A stretch of 35,403 nucleotides of DNA, from the NCBI GenBank assembly GCA_039028975.1, contig JBCCHB010000163.1, positions 1 to 35,403 on the forward strand, given 5' to 3'. Below the pieces are notes generated by a model. It was given only the letters and a program-made list of their open reading frames with translations, was not told the DNA's origin and ran no database searches. The translations under genes were made by a program, and so were the position numbers. Positions within the stretch are counted from its first letter, which is position 1, and each line of letters begins with the position of its first letter. The DNA is from JAHBNG01 sp039028975 (GTDB lineage Bacteria; Chloroflexota; Anaerolineae; Caldilineales; Caldilineaceae). Below are positions 14,727-22,673 of the stretch, piece by piece.

Positions 14727-15497
14727 ATGTCAGCAGAGATATTCTTAAATGAGATGAAAGGATTAGTGGCCCGAATCTACTCGTCCCAGCTACCTAACAT
14801 CCAACAAGCCGCTGGCCACATTGCCGATTCTATTGAAGCTGGGCGAATGGTTCACCTCTTTGGGGCTGGGCATTCTGCGATTCCGGTTATGGAGGCATTT
14901 CCTCGCATTGGTGGTTTCGTAGGTTTTCATCCACTGATTGAGCTACCCCTCTCTTTCAATGGACAGGTCATCGGACAGATGGGTATGCATCAAGCGTCAT
15001 TTTTGGAAAAGACCCAGGGCTATGCCGAAGCGATTCTGTCCAATTATGTTTTGAGTGACCAAGATTGTATGATGGTCTTTTCCCACTCGGGCATTAACGC
15101 CTTACCCGTAGAGATGGCCAAAGCTGGGAAAGATCGGGGGCTGAAAGTAATTGTCGTTGTAAGCCAGGCGCACTCGCTGGCTCAGAATGTTCGGCATCCT
15201 GCTGGGCGGCTGGGTGATAACGCTCACGTGGTAATTGATAATTGTGTCCCAGAGGGAGATGCATTGGTGGATATACCAGGGATGGCCTATCGGGTCGCTT
15301 CAGGGTCCACCATTGCCGCCTGTATTATTGTCGATTCTGTAGTGGCTGAGACGGCAAAACGCTTAGCTGCTCGAGGAGTAGAGCCACTTGTTTACCCTAG
15401 TCACAATGTGGCCACTACACCTGAAGCTGAAGCCAGCATGTTCGAGCATGAAATGCGGGTTCTAGCCGCTTATCGCGAACTGCAAAGAAAATTGTAA
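14727..15497 (+). CDS. SIS-domain sugar isomerase-like protein (UPF0309 type), copy 2
   Basis: The second 256-aa SIS protein. It matches copy 1 across its full length at the landmarks LFGAGHS, FSHSGIN, VSQAHS and VIDNCVPEGDA, but many residues between them differ, so the duplication is old or the copies came from different sources. Position 62-63 of the loop after GHS also differs (EAFPRIG against EMFPRHG). Two such paralogs at the two ends of one operon could act as a hetero-oligomer or on two intermediates. AAGGGAAGGA lies upstream of the ATG at a rather long distance (about 13 nt). It ends the five-gene core; a repeat-rich gap follows. Confidence 0.85.
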   Translation: MSAEIFLNEMKGLVARIYSSQLPNIQQAAGHIADSIEAGRMVHLFGAGHSAIPVMEAFPRIGGFVGFHPLIELPLSFNGQVIGQMGMHQASFLEKTQGYAEAILSNYVLSDQDCMMVFSHSGINALPVEMAKAGKDRGLKVIVVVSQAHSLAQNVRHPAGRLGDNAHVVIDNCVPEGDALVDIPGMAYRVASGSTIAACIIVDSVVAETAKRLAARGVEPLVYPSHNVATTPEAEASMFEHEMRVLAAYRELQRKL

Positions 15498-15503
15498 GAA
15501 GAG

Positions 15504-15614
15504 GAGCAAGGAGGCAAGTGGCAAGGACAGATTCTAACCCTGAAATTCTACGACGCTGCGATCTTGTAATCCTGTGCCCCTTCAACCTTGTGCCCCTCCA
15601 ACTCTACACCCCTT
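15504..15614. repeat. Heptamer-like units and 16-bp tandem repeat before the GT2 gene
   Basis: 15504-15531 shows four 7-bp words of the type GAGCAAG, GAGGCAA and GTGGCAA. 15571-15602 shows two copies of a 16-bp unit (CCTGTGCCCCTTCAAC and a close variant) with a shorter third to 15614. The last unit ends directly at the ATG of the next gene, leaving no Shine-Dalgarno. Confidence 0.65.
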
Positions 15615-16673
15615 ATGAATCTTGCCGTAATCGTCGTTAGTTACAATACCAAAGATCTGCTAAGGCAGTGCCTGAATAGTATATACGCTTCGTATGAAAC
15701 CAGGACAACTGCTCAAGATCATCTGACTATTGTGGTTGTGGATAGTGCCAGCCATGATGGGAGCGCACAGATGGTTGAGGCTGAATTCCCCCAAGTGCGA
15801 TTATTGGCCCGCCGCGACAACATTGGCTTCGTTAAGGGCAACAACCTCGCCCTCCAAACCCTGGGATTCAGCATTGCACCAATTGACAAACCTCTGGCTA
15901 ATAACCACAAATCACGAATCACAGACCACAACCTACAGATCGTAGATCATGATCTACTACCTATCCTTCCTGACATCGTTCTCCTTCTCAACCCCGATGC
16001 AGAATTGATTGAGGACGCACTTTGGCAAATGGCCCTTTTTCTAGATGCTCATCCAGAGGCTGGGGTATGTGGGGCGAAGCTTCGCTACGGGGATGGTCAA
16101 TTCCAGCATGGTGCCTTTCGTTATCCATCGTTGATGCAGGTCTTGATCGACCTCTTTCCGCTGTACGGTGTGCGGGGCATACAGCGGCTTCACAACAGCT
16201 CTTTAAATGGACGTTACTCCCAACATCAGTGGAATGGTGTCGACGCATTCCCCGTTGACTTTGTCCTTGGGGCGGCATTGATGCTAAAAAGAGATGTCAT
16301 CGAGCAGGTAGGCGGGCTGGATACCGAATATGTGATGTACTGTGAGGAATTGGACTGGTGTTTGCGCATCAATCAGGCCGGGTGGCAGGTCTATGCGCTT
16401 CCGACAGCTGGGGTGATGCATTATGAAGGACAGAGCAGCAAGCAGGTCCGCTGGCCAAGTTTTGTGCGGCTATGGCGCAGCCGATTTCTCTTCTACGAAA
16501 AACATAGCTATCTTTTTCCCAAGGGCTATCGCTTCATCGTGAAGCAGATCGTTCGGCTTACGGTCGGCTGGCGGAAGACACAGGCCGAACGTCGTTTTGC
16601 CCGAGGTCAAGCAACGGGCCTAGAGATACAAGAAGAACTTGCTGCTTATGCTCAAGTACGAGCAATCACTTAA
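15615..16673 (+). CDS. GT2-family glycosyltransferase with a repeat-derived insert
   Basis: A GT-A fold family 2 glycosyltransferase, 352 aa, of the rhamnosyltransferase-like type. VIVVSYNTKDLLRQCL opens the fold, VVVDSASHDGS (40-50) binds the nucleotide, and LLLNPDAEL (123-131) is the metal-binding motif. YVMYCEELDWCLRINQAGW carries the catalytic acidic pair. Between GNNLAL and the NPD motif, relatives have a short loop; here about 35 residues intervene. Residues 97-115 are encoded by a heptamer array (15904-15959). ATG 15615 is preferred to a TTG at 15588, though neither has a ribosome site. The gene ends nine bases before the next GT2 gene. It likely builds a surface polysaccharide. Confidence 0.85.
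   Translation: MNLAVIVVSYNTKDLLRQCLNSIYASYETRTTAQDHLTIVVVDSASHDGSAQMVEAEFPQVRLLARRDNIGFVKGNNLALQTLGFSIAPIDKPLANNHKSRITDHNLQIVDHDLLPILPDIVLLLNPDAELIEDALWQMALFLDAHPEAGVCGAKLRYGDGQFQHGAFRYPSLMQVLIDLFPLYGVRGIQRLHNSSLNGRYSQHQWNGVDAFPVDFVLGAALMLKRDVIEQVGGLDTEYVMYCEELDWCLRINQAGWQVYALPTAGVMHYEGQSSKQVRWPSFVRLWRSRFLFYEKHSYLFPKGYRFIVKQIVRLTVGWRKTQAERRFARGQATGLEIQEELAAYAQVRAIT
15904..15959. repeat. Heptamer array inside the GT2 coding sequence
   Basis: Eight 7-bp words in register, such as ACCACAA (twice), ATCACGA and ATCACAG, encode NHKSRITDHNLQIVDHDLL. The array is in a predicted surface loop between two conserved GT-A motifs. Confidence 0.7.
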
Positions 16674-16682
16674 TCTTAAGCC

Positions 16683-17462
16683 ATGCCTACTATAACAGCC
16701 GTAATCTTAACCAAAGACGAAGCCAATCATATTGTCCACTGTATTGAAAGCCTTTCTGGATGGGTTGACTCAATTGTCGTCTTTGATTCGTATAGTCATG
16801 ATGATACGTGCCTTCTCGCTCGACAAGCAGGCGCCATGATAATCCAACACCCGTGGGAGAACTTTGCTAGCCAGCGACAAGCTGCCCTCAATGCTATTGA
16901 ATCAGAATGGATTTTGTTTATTGATGCTGACGAGCGAGCCACTGTAGAATTCGCCTATGAAGTGCGAAAATTGGTCGATAACGATCAAGTGAGGTCGGGA
17001 ATTGTACCCTTGGCCGGTTACTGGTTACCTCGTCGGAACTTTATCATTGGCAAAGAGCTCCGTCACGGTGGGTACTACCCAGACTACCAACTTCGTTTAC
17101 TAAGGCGTGGCCACGCTCGGTACGACCCTCGGCGCCAAGTACATGAAACCGTTTTACTGGATGGGAACTCGGCATTTATTTCACAGCCAATCCTTCACTA
17201 CAACTATGACTCATGGAAGCAGTTTCATCAGAAGCAGCGCTTTTATGCTGAATATGAGGCCCAGATACTCGCTGCAAGAGGTATTCGCCCTCGACCACAC
17301 AACTTTGTACTTCAACCCCTGCGCGAATTTAGAAGGCGCTATATTTCCTTAATGGGGTGGAAGGATGGTTGGCGAGGCTTGCAGTTGGCTGTTCTTTATG
17401 CCTGGTACTATGGTATCGTACCCTATTGGATCCTTACAAAAGAGCGAAAAGTTACCCCATGA
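16683..17462 (+). CDS. GT2-family glycosyltransferase, WaaE/KdtX type
   Basis: A 259-aa GT-A fold enzyme. TAVILTKDEANHIVHCIESL (residues 5-24) and FDSYSHDDT (34-42) form the nucleotide site, and LFIDADER (78-85) is the DxD-like metal motif. GGYYPDYQLRLLRRG followed by RQVHE matches the WaaE/KdtX subgroup, which in Gram-negatives adds a sugar to lipopolysaccharide core; in this organism a polysaccharide or glycolipid acceptor is more likely. The C-terminus has hydrophobic and aromatic residues (AVLYAWYYGIVPYWI) that may touch the membrane. Its stop codon overlaps the start of the dihydroorotate dehydrogenase-like gene (ATGA). Confidence 0.85.
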   Translation: MPTITAVILTKDEANHIVHCIESLSGWVDSIVVFDSYSHDDTCLLARQAGAMIIQHPWENFASQRQAALNAIESEWILFIDADERATVEFAYEVRKLVDNDQVRSGIVPLAGYWLPRRNFIIGKELRHGGYYPDYQLRLLRRGHARYDPRRQVHETVLLDGNSAFISQPILHYNYDSWKQFHQKQRFYAEYEAQILAARGIRPRPHNFVLQPLREFRRRYISLMGWKDGWRGLQLAVLYAWYYGIVPYWILTKERKVTP

Positions 17463-18445
17463 CATCCCTGAAAACAGAATTTCTCAATCACACTTTACCC
17501 TCTCCATTCATTCTAGCCAGCGGTATTTGGGGGATAACCAGCCATCTACTAGCTCGTGCGGCCACCCTGGGCTGTGGTGCTGTGACCGCCAAGAGCTGCG
17601 GACCGATTCCCAGAGCGGGTCATGTCAATCCTTCTTGCATTGATTGGGGAGGAGGTATGATCAACGCCATTGGATTGGCCAATCCAGGGGCTGAGGCAGA
17701 AGTCGAGCTTCTGCTAGAGGCCAAGAAGAAGCTTGCGTCACTGAACGTGGCGCTGATCGCCAGCATCTTCGCTGGGACGACAGCCGAGTTTGGTGAGGTT
17801 GCAGCAACCATTGCTCAGGCGGAACCTGATTTTGTGGAGGTGAACATCTCCTGTCCCAACGTTGGTAGTGAATTTGGCGAACCGTTTGCTGGCAACCCAG
17901 AGAGCGCCGCGGAAGTCACCCGATCCGTAAAGGGTGCCTTGAATGGGCGTTCTATTCCCCTGATCGTAAAGCTAGCCCCCAATGTACCAAGCATCGCCCG
18001 TATCGCCGTCGCCGTTGTGGATGCGGGAGCCGACGCGCTCTGTATAATCAACACCATGCCCGGTATGGTCATTGAGATTGAGAGCGGGCAGCCTGTATTG
18101 GCCAATCGCGCAGGTGGCCTCAGTGGACCTGCTATCAAGCCCATCGCCATCAAATGCATCTATGACGTTCATCGGGCCTGTCCCCATATACCAATCATCG
18201 GAACTGGCGGAGTTAACAGCGGCGAGGATGCCATTGAGATGATTATGGCTGGGGCAACCATGGTCGGGGTAGGAAGCGCAATTTACTATCGTGGAGTGGA
18301 TGCGATTTGTGAGATCAAGCAGGAGATGGAGACGTGGCTCAGGGAACACGAATATGAAAATTTAGACGCCATTCGCGGATGCGCTCATCGGGAAATCAAC
18401 TATGACATTGAGCCGACGGGCGCGCCAATTCCAGCTGTTCACTGA
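17459..18445 (+). CDS. pyrD: Dihydroorotate dehydrogenase-like flavoprotein (class 1)
   Basis: A 328-aa FMN-dependent TIM barrel. The catalytic base is Cys132 in VEVNISCPNVG (127-137), the class 1 hallmark; class 2 enzymes have Ser. Lys45 (VTAKSCGP) and the substrate Asn residues (MINAIGLANPG) are in place. NTMPGMVIEIESGQP and GTGGVNSGEDAIEMIMAGA, which binds FMN phosphate, complete the set. It would oxidise dihydroorotate to orotate in pyrimidine synthesis or act on a related dihydropyrimidine. Class 1B enzymes need PyrK as electron partner; no pyrK is visible here. The start at 17459 overlaps the glycosyltransferase stop by four bases, an odd partner for a pyrimidine gene. Confidence 0.8.
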   Translation: MTSLKTEFLNHTLPSPFILASGIWGITSHLLARAATLGCGAVTAKSCGPIPRAGHVNPSCIDWGGGMINAIGLANPGAEAEVELLLEAKKKLASLNVALIASIFAGTTAEFGEVAATIAQAEPDFVEVNISCPNVGSEFGEPFAGNPESAAEVTRSVKGALNGRSIPLIVKLAPNVPSIARIAVAVVDAGADALCIINTMPGMVIEIESGQPVLANRAGGLSGPAIKPIAIKCIYDVHRACPHIPIIGTGGVNSGEDAIEMIMAGATMVGVGSAIYYRGVDAICEIKQEMETWLREHEYENLDAIRGCAHREINYDIEPTGAPIPAVH

Positions 18446-18520
18446 GTATAACACTTGATCTCCAACTCGATGGCCCTAAATTAGAAATTCGGTTGCTGAA
18501 TATTTGAAAGCCATTTCCAG

Positions 18521-18545
18521 ATTGCAATGGGATTGATCTTGCAAT
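18521..18545. terminator. Weak inverted repeat between convergent genes
   Basis: ATTGCAA (18521-18527) and TTGCAAT (18539-18545) are 7-bp inverted arms with an 11-nt loop. They lie between the ends of the pyrD-like gene and the ABC transporter gene. No T-run follows, so a terminator role is only suggested by position. Confidence 0.25.
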
Positions 18546-18562
18546 GAGTAGCAAAGGAATAC

Positions 18563-19564
18563 CTATTGCTTCGAGGAGAAGAGGGTTCCCAAATCTTCTC
18601 CAGGCAAAACCGGTTTATCCTCATAGAGGAAACACGAGGCCACCGTTTTCTCATCCACGTGATAGAGGGAGGGAACAGACCCACGGCACTTCTCCATTAC
18701 GTGGGGACAGCGAGGAGCAAATTTACAGCCGGAACCTACCTCAGCTGATTCACCGTCTATGGCTATGACCTCCTGATTCCCCCACTGTCGGTTGAGATCG
18801 GGCCATGGAATCGAGTCAATCAGTAGCTGAGTATAGGGGTGCTGTGGGTCGGTAATGACCTTCTCCACATCACCGGCCTCCATAACCGAGCCTTTGTAGA
18901 GGATAATGATGTAATCGCTGACGTGATAAGCGGTCGTTAGGTCGTGGGTGATGTAGAGAATTGTAATATCATGCTCTTTATTGAGCCTGTGCAACGTTTC
19001 CAGAATAGTCGCTCTTAAAGACGCATCAACCATGGAAACCGGTTCATCAGCCATTAGCAATTGAGGGCGAAGCAGAAGTGCCCGGGCGACTGCTAACCTC
19101 TGCCGTTGACCGCCACTGAGCTGGTGCGGAAAGCGACCCAGGGTCTCTTCAGGTCTCAGACCCACACTAACCAACGCTTCATCAATCATGTCGCGCGCTT
19201 CCGCATTGGATTTGGCCAGCTTGAAATTTTTTACAGGCACCGTCAAGATATGATCTACCTTGTAAAAAGGATTATAGACAGCAAACGGATCCTGAAAAAC
19301 CGCCTGCACTTCTTTACGAAATACAAGTTGATTTTGACCTGATAATTCTGTTAGATCTTGTCCTTTATAGAGCACAGAGCCTGAGCTTGGATCTAGAAAA
19401 CCAAGTGTCATCAAGCCTAATGTTGTTTTCCCGCTGCCACTTTCGCCCGCAACGGCCACAATGCTTGGAGAGTCCGCGTCAATAGTAAATGAAATATTAT
19501 CAAGGGCTTTGGTGCCACCCTTAAATACTTTGGTTACGTTATTTAGCTCAAGTAGATGTGACAT
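18563..19564 (-). CDS. Opp/Dpp-type ABC importer ATPase, second subunit (OppF-like)
   Basis: A 333-aa ATPase that powers import. It shows Walker A GESGSGKTT (40-48), signature LSGGQRQ (149-155), Walker B LLMADEP (169-175) and the switch His in YITHDL. The C-terminal oligopeptide-importer extension with conserved cysteines is present (CKFAPRCPHVMEKCR), which in the family can hold an iron-sulfur cluster. After Walker B the usual TSALD reads VSMVD, a common variant in OppF. It is the last gene of the importer operon, three bases after the OppD-like gene. Confidence 0.93.
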   Translation of the reverse strand: MSHLLELNNVTKVFKGGTKALDNISFTIDADSPSIVAVAGESGSGKTTLGLMTLGFLDPSSGSVLYKGQDLTELSGQNQLVFRKEVQAVFQDPFAVYNPFYKVDHILTVPVKNFKLAKSNAEARDMIDEALVSVGLRPEETLGRFPHQLSGGQRQRLAVARALLLRPQLLMADEPVSMVDASLRATILETLHRLNKEHDITILYITHDLTTAYHVSDYIIILYKGSVMEAGDVEKVITDPQHPYTQLLIDSIPWPDLNRQWGNQEVIAIDGESAEVGSGCKFAPRCPHVMEKCRGSVPSLYHVDEKTVASCFLYEDKPVLPGEDLGTLFSSKQ

Positions 19565-19567
19565 CAG

Positions 19568-20533
19568 TTAAACCTGTTCGTGGAGATGGCAGGCAGCCCA
19601 GTGTGCTTGGGCATACTCTTTAAGTGCTGGGTTTTCTACTTTGCAGGTGGCAAAGGCTTTGGGGCAGCGATCTTCAAAGACGCAACCAGGCGGTAGATCG
19701 CGTAAAAGCGGCGTAATTCCTGGAATGCCTTTAAAGACGCCCTTATTTCCAAGGCGAGGCAATGAGTCGATGAGCATATCTGTATAGGGATGAAGGGGTT
19801 CAGTAAAAATGCTCTCAATGGTACCTAATTCAGCTAGGCTGCCCGCATACATAACGGCCATGCGGTTGACAAATTGAGCCATTAGGCCCATATCATGGCC
19901 GATAAGGATCACTGCGCTTCCTAGCTCTTCCTGAAGCCGCCCAATAGTCTCCATAACCTGTCGCTGAGTGACCACGTCAAGCGCGCTTGTAGGCTCATCA
20001 GCGATGATAACCTTAGGGTTCATGACAATGCTGATGGCAATACAGGCTCTCTGCTTCATCCCACCGCTAAGCTCATGAGGATACATACGTCCAACCTTGG
20101 GTTCCATATCAACCGAACGAATGGCATCGATGGCCATCTCGCGCATGGTACTTTTCGTTAGCCCCAGATTGTGGTCCACCATGGCATCAATCAATTGGTC
20201 TTCAATACGCATTACAGGATTAAGCGAGTTCATGGCGCCTTGGGGAATCATGCTGATGTCATTGCCCCGAGTACGACGCATCTCCTCTTCGCTCAGTTTG
20301 GTAACGTCGACGTCATCTAACCAAATTTCACCTGAAGTAATCCGTCCAGGTGACTTAATCATACGTAGAATTGCCAATGCCGTCGTGGATTTCCCCGAGC
20401 CTGATTCGCCCACCAAGCCCAACCGCTCACCCGGCTGCAAATCAAACGTAATATCATTCGCAGCCGTGACAATTCCGGCATCCGTATAGTACTGTACATA
20501 TAAATTACGGACAGACAAAACGGGCTTACTCAT
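19568..20533 (-). CDS. Opp/Dpp-type ABC importer ATPase, first subunit (OppD-like)
   Basis: A 321-aa ATPase. Walker A is VGESGSGKST (41-50), the signature LSGGMKQR (155-162), and Walker B VIIADEPTSALD (175-186), with GHDMGL as the H-loop. The C-terminal cysteine motif CVFEDRCPKAFATC is typical of OppD/DppD. It pairs with the OppF-like protein to form the ATPase dimer under the two permeases. Its ATG overlaps the end of the OppC-like gene by four bases, so the two are translated together. Confidence 0.93.
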   Translation of the reverse strand: MSKPVLSVRNLYVQYYTDAGIVTAANDITFDLQPGERLGLVGESGSGKSTTALAILRMIKSPGRITSGEIWLDDVDVTKLSEEEMRRTRGNDISMIPQGAMNSLNPVMRIEDQLIDAMVDHNLGLTKSTMREMAIDAIRSVDMEPKVGRMYPHELSGGMKQRACIAISIVMNPKVIIADEPTSALDVVTQRQVMETIGRLQEELGSAVILIGHDMGLMAQFVNRMAVMYAGSLAELGTIESIFTEPLHPYTDMLIDSLPRLGNKGVFKGIPGITPLLRDLPPGCVFEDRCPKAFATCKVENPALKEYAQAHWAACHLHEQV

Positions 20534-21423
20534 GCACTCCTCCGCACTCTTGGGTTGGCTAGCTCATCCAGGCCAGCTGAAATCATAAAGAGCATGACAA
20601 AGATAAAGATGATGATAACAACTGGAACCGCTAGCCACCACCAAAGACCATTTAACATGGCTCCTTGATTCATGGCCCAAAAGATCGTATTACCTAGCGC
20701 GGGTGCCCGAAGATCCCCAAGCCCTAACGCGGAAAGACCAATGGACGCAAAGATAGCTCCAGTCACTGAAGCAACCAAACTCGCGCCCAAATAAGGTAAA
20801 AGATTGGGAATCATCTCTTTTACAATAATGCCCATATTGCTCATGCCATTCAATCGGGCCATCATCACGTAGGAGCGCTCGCGCATACTCAATACCTGGG
20901 CACGGATTACCCGCGTAGGCCCCATCCAAGCCAGAAGCGCAATAATCATTGCCATGCGCGTGGGATCCAAAGTCTCCGCACCCACGGCTGAAGAGATCAC
21001 AACCAGAATCAGTAGACCAGGGATGGTTAAGAGCACATCCACCATCCACCGTACAATGGCATCAAACTGACCCCCATAGTAGGCAGAGGTAAAGCCTAAA
21101 ATTGTGCCCACCAATACCCCAATCACGCCAGCCAAGACACCAATGCGAATGGTCAACCACGTGCCGGCCACTGCCACGGCAAAGAGGTTACGTCCCTGCG
21201 AATCTGTGCCAAACGGCAAAGCAATCGGGTTCTCACAGTCAGGTTCTGTTAGTGGGCAGTAGGCCAAGGTCGGTGCCACGCGAGCAGGCGCACCCAGAGG
21301 GTAAGGCTCCACTTCATCATCAATATAAAATTGACCAATGGTCGTGAAGGCCGTTAAGACGACCAGAATAAAAAGCCCAATCGCAAGCGGTATGTTCCGC
21401 CTTAAATATCGAAAAAATCCCAT
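20530..21423 (-). CDS. Opp/Dpp-type ABC importer permease, OppC-like
   Basis: A 297-aa inner-membrane permease with six hydrophobic segments. A long external loop after helix 1 contains PLTEPDCENPIALPFGTDSQ and ends in GTDSQGRNLFAVAV, the standard OppC/DppC hallmark. The ATPase-docking loop (MARLNGMSNMGIIVKEMIPN) is the EAA-type motif. I use the ATG at 21423; a TTG five codons upstream is less likely. The two cysteines in the external loop are unusual for the family and could form a disulfide. Confidence 0.9.
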   Translation of the reverse strand: MGFFRYLRRNIPLAIGLFILVVLTAFTTIGQFYIDDEVEPYPLGAPARVAPTLAYCPLTEPDCENPIALPFGTDSQGRNLFAVAVAGTWLTIRIGVLAGVIGVLVGTILGFTSAYYGGQFDAIVRWMVDVLLTIPGLLILVVISSAVGAETLDPTRMAMIIALLAWMGPTRVIRAQVLSMRERSYVMMARLNGMSNMGIIVKEMIPNLLPYLGASLVASVTGAIFASIGLSALGLGDLRAPALGNTIFWAMNQGAMLNGLWWWLAVPVVIIIFIFVMLFMISAGLDELANPRVRRSA

Positions 21424-21441
21424 ATAACGTGATTCCAAAGA

Positions 21442-22446
21442 TTATTCGTAGTTAATGCGTGGATCGAGAAGAGGATAAATCAAATCGATGATCAACAGCC
21501 CAAAAGCAAGGGATACAGTTAAGACAAAGACGATGCCATAAATGACGCCATAATCGAGCTGATTGATAGCGCGTTGCAGAATTGTACCGATGCCAGGATA
21601 GCGGCAGACCAACTCAACCAGGACAGACCCGGATACGATATAACTGATTGCCAATGCAAGACCAGTCATCTGCGGTAGGATGGCATTCCGAATTCCGTAC
21701 CGGTAGAAGAGGCGGCTACCAGTCAAGCCTTTGGCTTCCCCAAACGTCATATAGTCTTCACCCATAACTGTTACCATCATGCCGCGCATGCCAATGGCCC
21801 ATCCTCCTGCACTGGTAACAACGATGGTAGTCGCGGGCAAGATGGAATGTTTGACGATGTCCAGGAAAAAGGACCAATTCCAGCCTGGTACCTTACCTAC
21901 TGAGAACCCCCCAGCCAATGGCAAAAGCTGCCATCTAAAGGCTAGAAAATAGAAGAGGATTAGGCCGATAATGAACGCGGGAACGGCACCAAAGACAAGG
22001 ATAAGGGGCATAATATGCCGTACAAAGAAAGGTGATTTCTCCCAACCCATTAGGGCACCTAAAAGTGTCCCAAGGATGAATGCAATAATCACAGCCACCG
22101 TTAGCGAACCGATAGTCCACGGCAAAGCTTCTGCTATGAGAGAGAGCGTTGTTTTTGGGTAATTCGCAATTGAATAACCTAAATCAAGACGCAGTAGATC
22201 AGTAATATAGTTGACATACTGCTTCCAAAGCGGCAGATCAAGGCCAAATCGAACTTGATAGGCCTTAACCATCTCATCAAACCCAGGCGGAACATAACCA
22301 GTTCGAGCTGCCTCTGCAAGCAACTTTTCACGCAATGGGTCCCGAGGAGTCAACTTTGGAATAATGAAATTGAGTGTTGCAGCACTCCAAATAATGAGGA
22401 AGAAGAGGCCAACGCGCCTGAGGACGAATTTCCAAGAATAACGCAT
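21442..22446 (-). CDS. Opp/Dpp-type ABC importer permease, OppB-like
   Basis: A 334-aa permease with six hydrophobic segments. The start fits OppB/DppB (WKFVLRRVGLFFLIIWSAAT, then LNFIIPKLTPRDPL). The EAA-type loop is DYMTFGEAKGLTGSRLFYRY, and the C-terminal PGIGTILQRAI is conserved in the family. The ATG at 22446 has GGAG eight nucleotides upstream and replaces a TTG at 22461. It follows the binding-protein gene across a 227-bp gap that contains a strong hairpin. Confidence 0.92.
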   Translation of the reverse strand: MRYSWKFVLRRVGLFFLIIWSAATLNFIIPKLTPRDPLREKLLAEAARTGYVPPGFDEMVKAYQVRFGLDLPLWKQYVNYITDLLRLDLGYSIANYPKTTLSLIAEALPWTIGSLTVAVIIAFILGTLLGALMGWEKSPFFVRHIMPLILVFGAVPAFIIGLILFYFLAFRWQLLPLAGGFSVGKVPGWNWSFFLDIVKHSILPATTIVVTSAGGWAIGMRGMMVTVMGEDYMTFGEAKGLTGSRLFYRYGIRNAILPQMTGLALAISYIVSGSVLVELVCRYPGIGTILQRAINQLDYGVIYGIVFVLTVSLAFGLLIIDLIYPLLDPRINYE

Positions 22447-22484
22447 CAATTTTCTCCGCAAATCAAAGTGAATACACCAATGTA

Positions 22485-22519
22485 GTGGGTTGAAGCGCGT
22501 AGAACTTGCTTCAACCCAC
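22485..22519 (-). terminator. Hairpin between binding-protein and permease genes
   Basis: GTGGGTTGAAGC (22485-22496) and GCTTCAACCCAC (22508-22519) are perfect 12-bp arms with an 11-nt loop, 39 bp before the OppB-like start. Hairpins here often act as partial terminators or mRNA stabilisers that raise binding-protein levels over permease levels. Confidence 0.6.
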
Positions 22520-22597
22520 CACTCAATGCCACCAAGCTCGTCGTAAATAGTCGTCAGTAAACAGTGTTCGGTTCTGATTCTACACGAATTGCTACTT

Positions 22598-22630
22598 ACT
22601 GTTCACTTCACACTGTTCACTTCACACTGA
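22598..22630. repeat. 14-bp tandem repeat (two heptamers)
   Basis: ACTGTTCACTTCAC occurs at 22598-22611 and 22612-22625, followed by a partial third copy. The unit is two heptamers. It lies between the binding-protein stop and the hairpin. The 11-mer GTTCACTTCAC also occurs at 4-14 inside the first partial gene. Confidence 0.85.
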
Positions 22631-22673
22631 GTCTCTCAAATAAATGACATTGACTTACTACGTACAACTTATC

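Noticed and set aside
17357..17458. Longer start for the dihydroorotate dehydrogenase-like gene
   Set aside because: The extra 34 codons are the shifted frame of the glycosyltransferase C-terminus; the ATGA overlap at 17459 is the natural start.
18521..18545. Strong terminator between pyrD-like and OppF-like genes
   Set aside because: Only 7-bp arms with no T-run; kept only as a weak feature.
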